64,000 nt of DNA from Moringa oleifera (Eukaryota > Streptophyta > Magnoliopsida > Brassicales > Moringaceae), in the NCBI GenBank assembly GCA_021397835.1, contig JAJFZO010000263.1, positions 1 to 64,000 of the forward strand, written 5' to 3'. The notes under the pieces were generated by a model. That model was given only the letters and a program-made list of their open reading frames with translations, was not told the origin of the DNA and ran no database searches. Below, one piece after another: positions 61,131 through 64,000 of the stretch (positions are counted from its first letter, which is position 1; every line of letters starts with the position of its first letter). Both the position numbers and the translations under genes were made by a program.

Positions 61131-63400
61131 AAGGCCTTGGCAGCAGGGGTGTCACATTATGCCAAGGCTGGCCGTGTGGCTAGCTCGTTGCTAACGGCCG
61201 ATGATCGTGTCGTCGATCGCGCTGTGCAACGAGTCCACCTAGGCAAGCCCGAGCGTTGGGTTCCAACCCCACGTCTGCTGCCTCGAGGGCCTGCGACGAA
61301 GCACTCCACATGCTCGAAATCCCCCCAACGATTTGGCCCTCACGTAGCATGCATCATCGTTAGCTTCGCCGCCCACACCATCGAGCTTGTCTAGCGACAT
61401 CCCAGCTCATTATCCCATGATTATTCTCGCTTCGTTGCCCACGTTTTTCCCACCGATGAGGCCTTGGCAGCAGGGTTGTCACGCGTTGCCCAGGCTGACC
61501 GTGTGGCTTGCTCGTTGCTAACGGCTGACGATCATGTCGTCAATCGCGCTGCACAACGAGTCTGCCTAGGCAAGCCTGAGCATCGGGATCCAACCCCACG
61601 TCCGCCACCTCGAGGGCCTGTGACAAAGCACTCTGCATGCTTGAAATCCCCCTAACGATTTGGCCCTCACGTAACATGCTTCATTGTTAGCTTCGCCGCC
61701 CACACCATCGAGCTTGTCTAGCGACATCCCAGCTCATTATCCCACGATTTCTCTCGTTTCGTTACCCACATTTTTCCCACCGATGAGGCCTTGGCAGCAA
61801 GGGTGTCACGCCTTGCCCAGGCTGGCCGTGTGGCTCGCTCGTTGCTAACCGCCCACGATCGTGTCGTCGATCGCGCTGCGCAATAAGTCCACTTCTATGA
61901 AAGCCTGAGCGTCGGGATCCAACCCCGCATCCGCCACCTCGACGGCCTGCGACGAAGCACTCCGCATGCTCGAAATCCCCCCAACGATTTGGCCCACACA
62001 TAGCATGCATCATCGTTAGCTTCGCTGCCCACACCATCAAGCTTGTCTAGCCACATCCCAGCTCATTATCCCACAATTATTCTCGCTTCATTGCCCACGT
62101 TTTTCCCACCGATGAGGCCTTGGCAGCAGGGGTGCCCAAGCTGGCCGTGTGGCTCGCTCGTTGCTAACGGCCGACGATCGTGTCGTCGATCGCGCTGCGC
62201 AACGAGTCCGCCTAGGCAAGCCTGAGCGTCGGGATCCAACCCCACGTCTGCCGCCTCGAGGGCCTGCGATGAAGCACTCTGCATGCTTGAAATCCCCCCA
62301 ACGATTTGGACCTCACATAGCATGCATCATCGTTAGCTTCGCCGCCCACACCATCGAGCTTGTCTAGCCAAATCCCAGCTCATTATCCCATGATTATTCT
62401 CGCTTCGTTGCCCACGTTTTTCCCACCGATGAGGCCTTGGCAGCAGGGGTGTCACGCCTTGCCCAGGCTGGCCGTGTGGCTCGCTCGTTGCTAACAGCCG
62501 ACGATCATGTCATCGATCGCGCTGCGCAACGAGTCTGCCTAGGCAAGCCTGAGCATCGGGATCCAAACCCACGTCCACCACCTCGAGGGCCTGCGACAAA
62601 GCACTCCTCATGCTAGAAATCCCCCCAACGATTTGGCCCTCACGTAACATGCATCATCGTTAGCTTCGCCACCCACACCATCGAGTTTGTCTAGCCACAT
62701 CCCAGCTCATTATCCCACGATTTCTCTCATTTCATTGCCCACATTTTTCCCACCGATGAGGCCTTGGCAGCAGGGGTGTCCACCTTGCCCAGGCTGGCCG
62801 TGTGGCTAGCTCGTTGCTAACCGCCCACGATCGTGTCGTCGATCGCACTGCACAACGAGTCCGCCTAGGCAAGCCTGAGCGTCAGGATCCAGCCCCGCAT
62901 GCACTGCCTCGAGGGCCTGCGACAAAGCACTCCTCATGCTCGAAATCCCCCCAGTGATTTGGCTCTCACATAGCATGCATCATCATTAGCTTCGCCGCCC
63001 GCACCATCGAGTTTGTCTAGCCACATCCCAGCTCATTATCCCACAATTTCTCTCGTTTCGTTGCCCACATTTTTCCCACCGATGAGGCCTTGGCAGCAGG
63101 GGTGTCACGCCTTGCCCAGGCTGGCCGTGTGGCTCGCTCGTTGCTAATGGCCGACGATCGTGTCATCGATCGCGCTGCGCAATGAATCCGCCTAGGCAAG
63201 CCTGAGCGTCGGGATCCAACCCCACGTCTGCCGCCTCAAGGGCCTGCGACGAAGCAGTCCGCATGCTCCAAATCCCCCCAGCGATTTGGCCCTCGCGTAG
63301 CATGCATTATCGTTAGCTTCGCCGCCCATACCGTTGACCTTATGTAGCCACATCCCAGCTCATTATCCCATGATTTTTCTCATTTCATTGCCCACAATTT
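61131..63400 (-). repeat. Seven tandem copies of a ~326-bp rDNA leader/spacer repeat
   Basis: Copies begin (GAGGCCTTGGCAGCA or AAGGCCTTGG) at 61131, 61458, 61785, 62114, 62431, 62758 and 63084; lengths are 327, 327, 329, 317, 327, 326 and a final ~317. Shared blocks include GGCCGTGTGGCTCGCTCG, GATCGCGCTGCGCAACGAG, CGCCTAGGCAAGCCTGAGCG, GGGATCCAACCCC, GCCTCGAGGGCCTGCGAC, CATGCATCATCGTTAGC and CCCAGCTCATTATCCC. The 317-bp copy lacks the TCACGCCT-type stretch near its start. The last copy passes into single-copy spacer at CACAATTTAGCGG. Between the candidate Pol I start and the ETS, these would be part of the pre-rRNA leader. Confidence 0.92.
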
Positions 63401-63662
63401 AGCGGATTTCATTTCCCACATTTTCCCCACTCCGTTGGCTACTGATCGGGCGTCCCACACTCTTCCGCCGACGTCGCCGGCCGCCTGCCTGCCGGCGGTG
63501 GTGGCTGCCACAGCCACGCAGCACCGGCTGGATGGGCAAGGCAGCAAGCCGCCCTGCCCATGCCATGCGCGCTGAGTTGCCCAAGCCCAGCGCCTGCCCA
63601 CGTTGGATGGGCAGGGGGGGAAGCACGCATGGCCTGTTGGCACCCAGCAAGCTAGGTGACCA
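63401..63662 (-). other. rDNA spacer, GC-rich leader segment (copy 2)
   Basis: Homologous to 38873-39163, with one copy of the 23-bp element that is doubled there. Contains CTGCCTGCCGGCGGTGGTGG and GCACCCAGCAAGCTAGGTGA. No gene is seen. Confidence 0.65.
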
Positions 63663-63678
63663 CCTCCCCCCTAAAGAG
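63663..63678 (-). promoter_or_regulatory. Candidate RNA polymerase I start region (copy 2)
   Basis: The minus strand reads CTCTTTAGGGGGGAGG, matching 39164-39179 with one change. This copy is followed on the minus strand by leader, 326-bp repeats, ETS and the 18S 5' end, so a Pol I start is expected in this region. The sequence is only a partial match to the plant consensus. Confidence 0.42.
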
Positions 63679-64000
63679 TCTTAAATGAAATTTCACTCCC
63701 GGCAGGAGGAAACATCAATATGTCTGAGCCGTCATAATGGGTATAAAAAATTATTTACTTGGAATTTTGAGCTGAAATTTTGTACGTAAATTTTGAGCTG
63801 AAATTTTTGTACGTAATCATATCTACCACCAGAAAATATTTCAGAATTTTCTGGGCACTGAATTTTTTTAATGAATTTTCTAAAGCCAAAAATTGAAAAA
63901 ATCATCAAAAATAGCCCATGAGTCAAATGATCCCAAACTTCAGAGGCGGACTCCTCATGAATTACACGAATTATTTGAGTCATTTCGGGACCAATTCCAT
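63679..64000 (-). other. AT-rich tract upstream of the candidate Pol I start (copy 2, runs off the window)
   Basis: Homologous to 39184-39480 (AACATCAATATGTCTGAGCC, AGCCGTCATAATGGGT, CTCCTCATGAATTACACG). It differs by a local duplication at about 63766-63815, where TTTTGAGCTGAAATTTT and GTACGTAA occur twice in a row. By analogy with copy 1, the 182-bp array may begin just beyond the window. Confidence 0.65.

Noticed and set aside
61131..63400. CRISPR array or other short-spacer repeat system
   Set aside because: The repeats are 326 bp, contiguous without unique spacers, and in plant rDNA.

Overview
This window is repetitive heterochromatin from a plant nuclear genome, and it holds no conventional host protein gene. 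The 18S rRNA text is of flowering-plant type. The mobile element has a chromovirus-like (Ty3/gypsy) Gag and a primer site for the plant initiator tRNA-Met. The species cannot be named; parts of the 18S variable region look more like a non-grass angiosperm than a grass, but that is a weak impression.

Layout on the + strand. (1) 1-38646: a complex satellite. Degenerate subrepeats, mostly 60-75 bp, build composite units of about 1.74-1.78 kb. The array reads in one direction from 1 to about 11972, flips at about 11973, and reads in the other direction to 38646. Within the second part, a 5.01-kb block occurs three times head-to-tail (18530-33561), with about 1% difference between copies. (2) 38647-39540: a piece of ribosomal DNA intergenic spacer (IGS). 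(3) 39687-56974: about 95 copies of a GC-rich 182-bp tandem repeat. (4) 56975-60509, minus strand: the first ~780 nt of an 18S rRNA gene, decayed and interrupted by a 2.75-kb LTR retrotransposon flanked by a GTAGG target duplication. (5) 60510-61130: 5' external transcribed spacer (ETS). (6) 61131-63400: seven copies of a ~326-bp repeat. (7) 63169-64000: a second copy of the spacer piece in (2).

Read on the minus strand, parts 2-7 follow normal plant rDNA order: GC-rich spacer repeats, AT-rich tract, candidate Pol I start (about 63663-63678 and 39164-39179), repeats in the leader, ETS, 18S. The 18S gene stops at about nt 780 and is fused directly to the 182-bp spacer repeats. The rest of 18S, the ITSs, 5.8S and 25S are absent. 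This is therefore a collapsed, probably silent rDNA remnant beside a satellite block. The 18S copy carries many C-to-T/G-to-A changes at CpG/CNG sites, as expected from long-term cytosine methylation.

The only credible coding sequence is the retrotransposon's gag (58220-59287, minus). It is an open frame in which Gag is joined directly to the end of a chromodomain, and its stop codon is supplied by the 3' LTR. The element has lost protease, reverse transcriptase, RNase H and integrase, and could move only with enzymes supplied in trans. The many other open frames, including a 531-codon one at 55269-56864, are by-products of tandem repeats with few stop codons.
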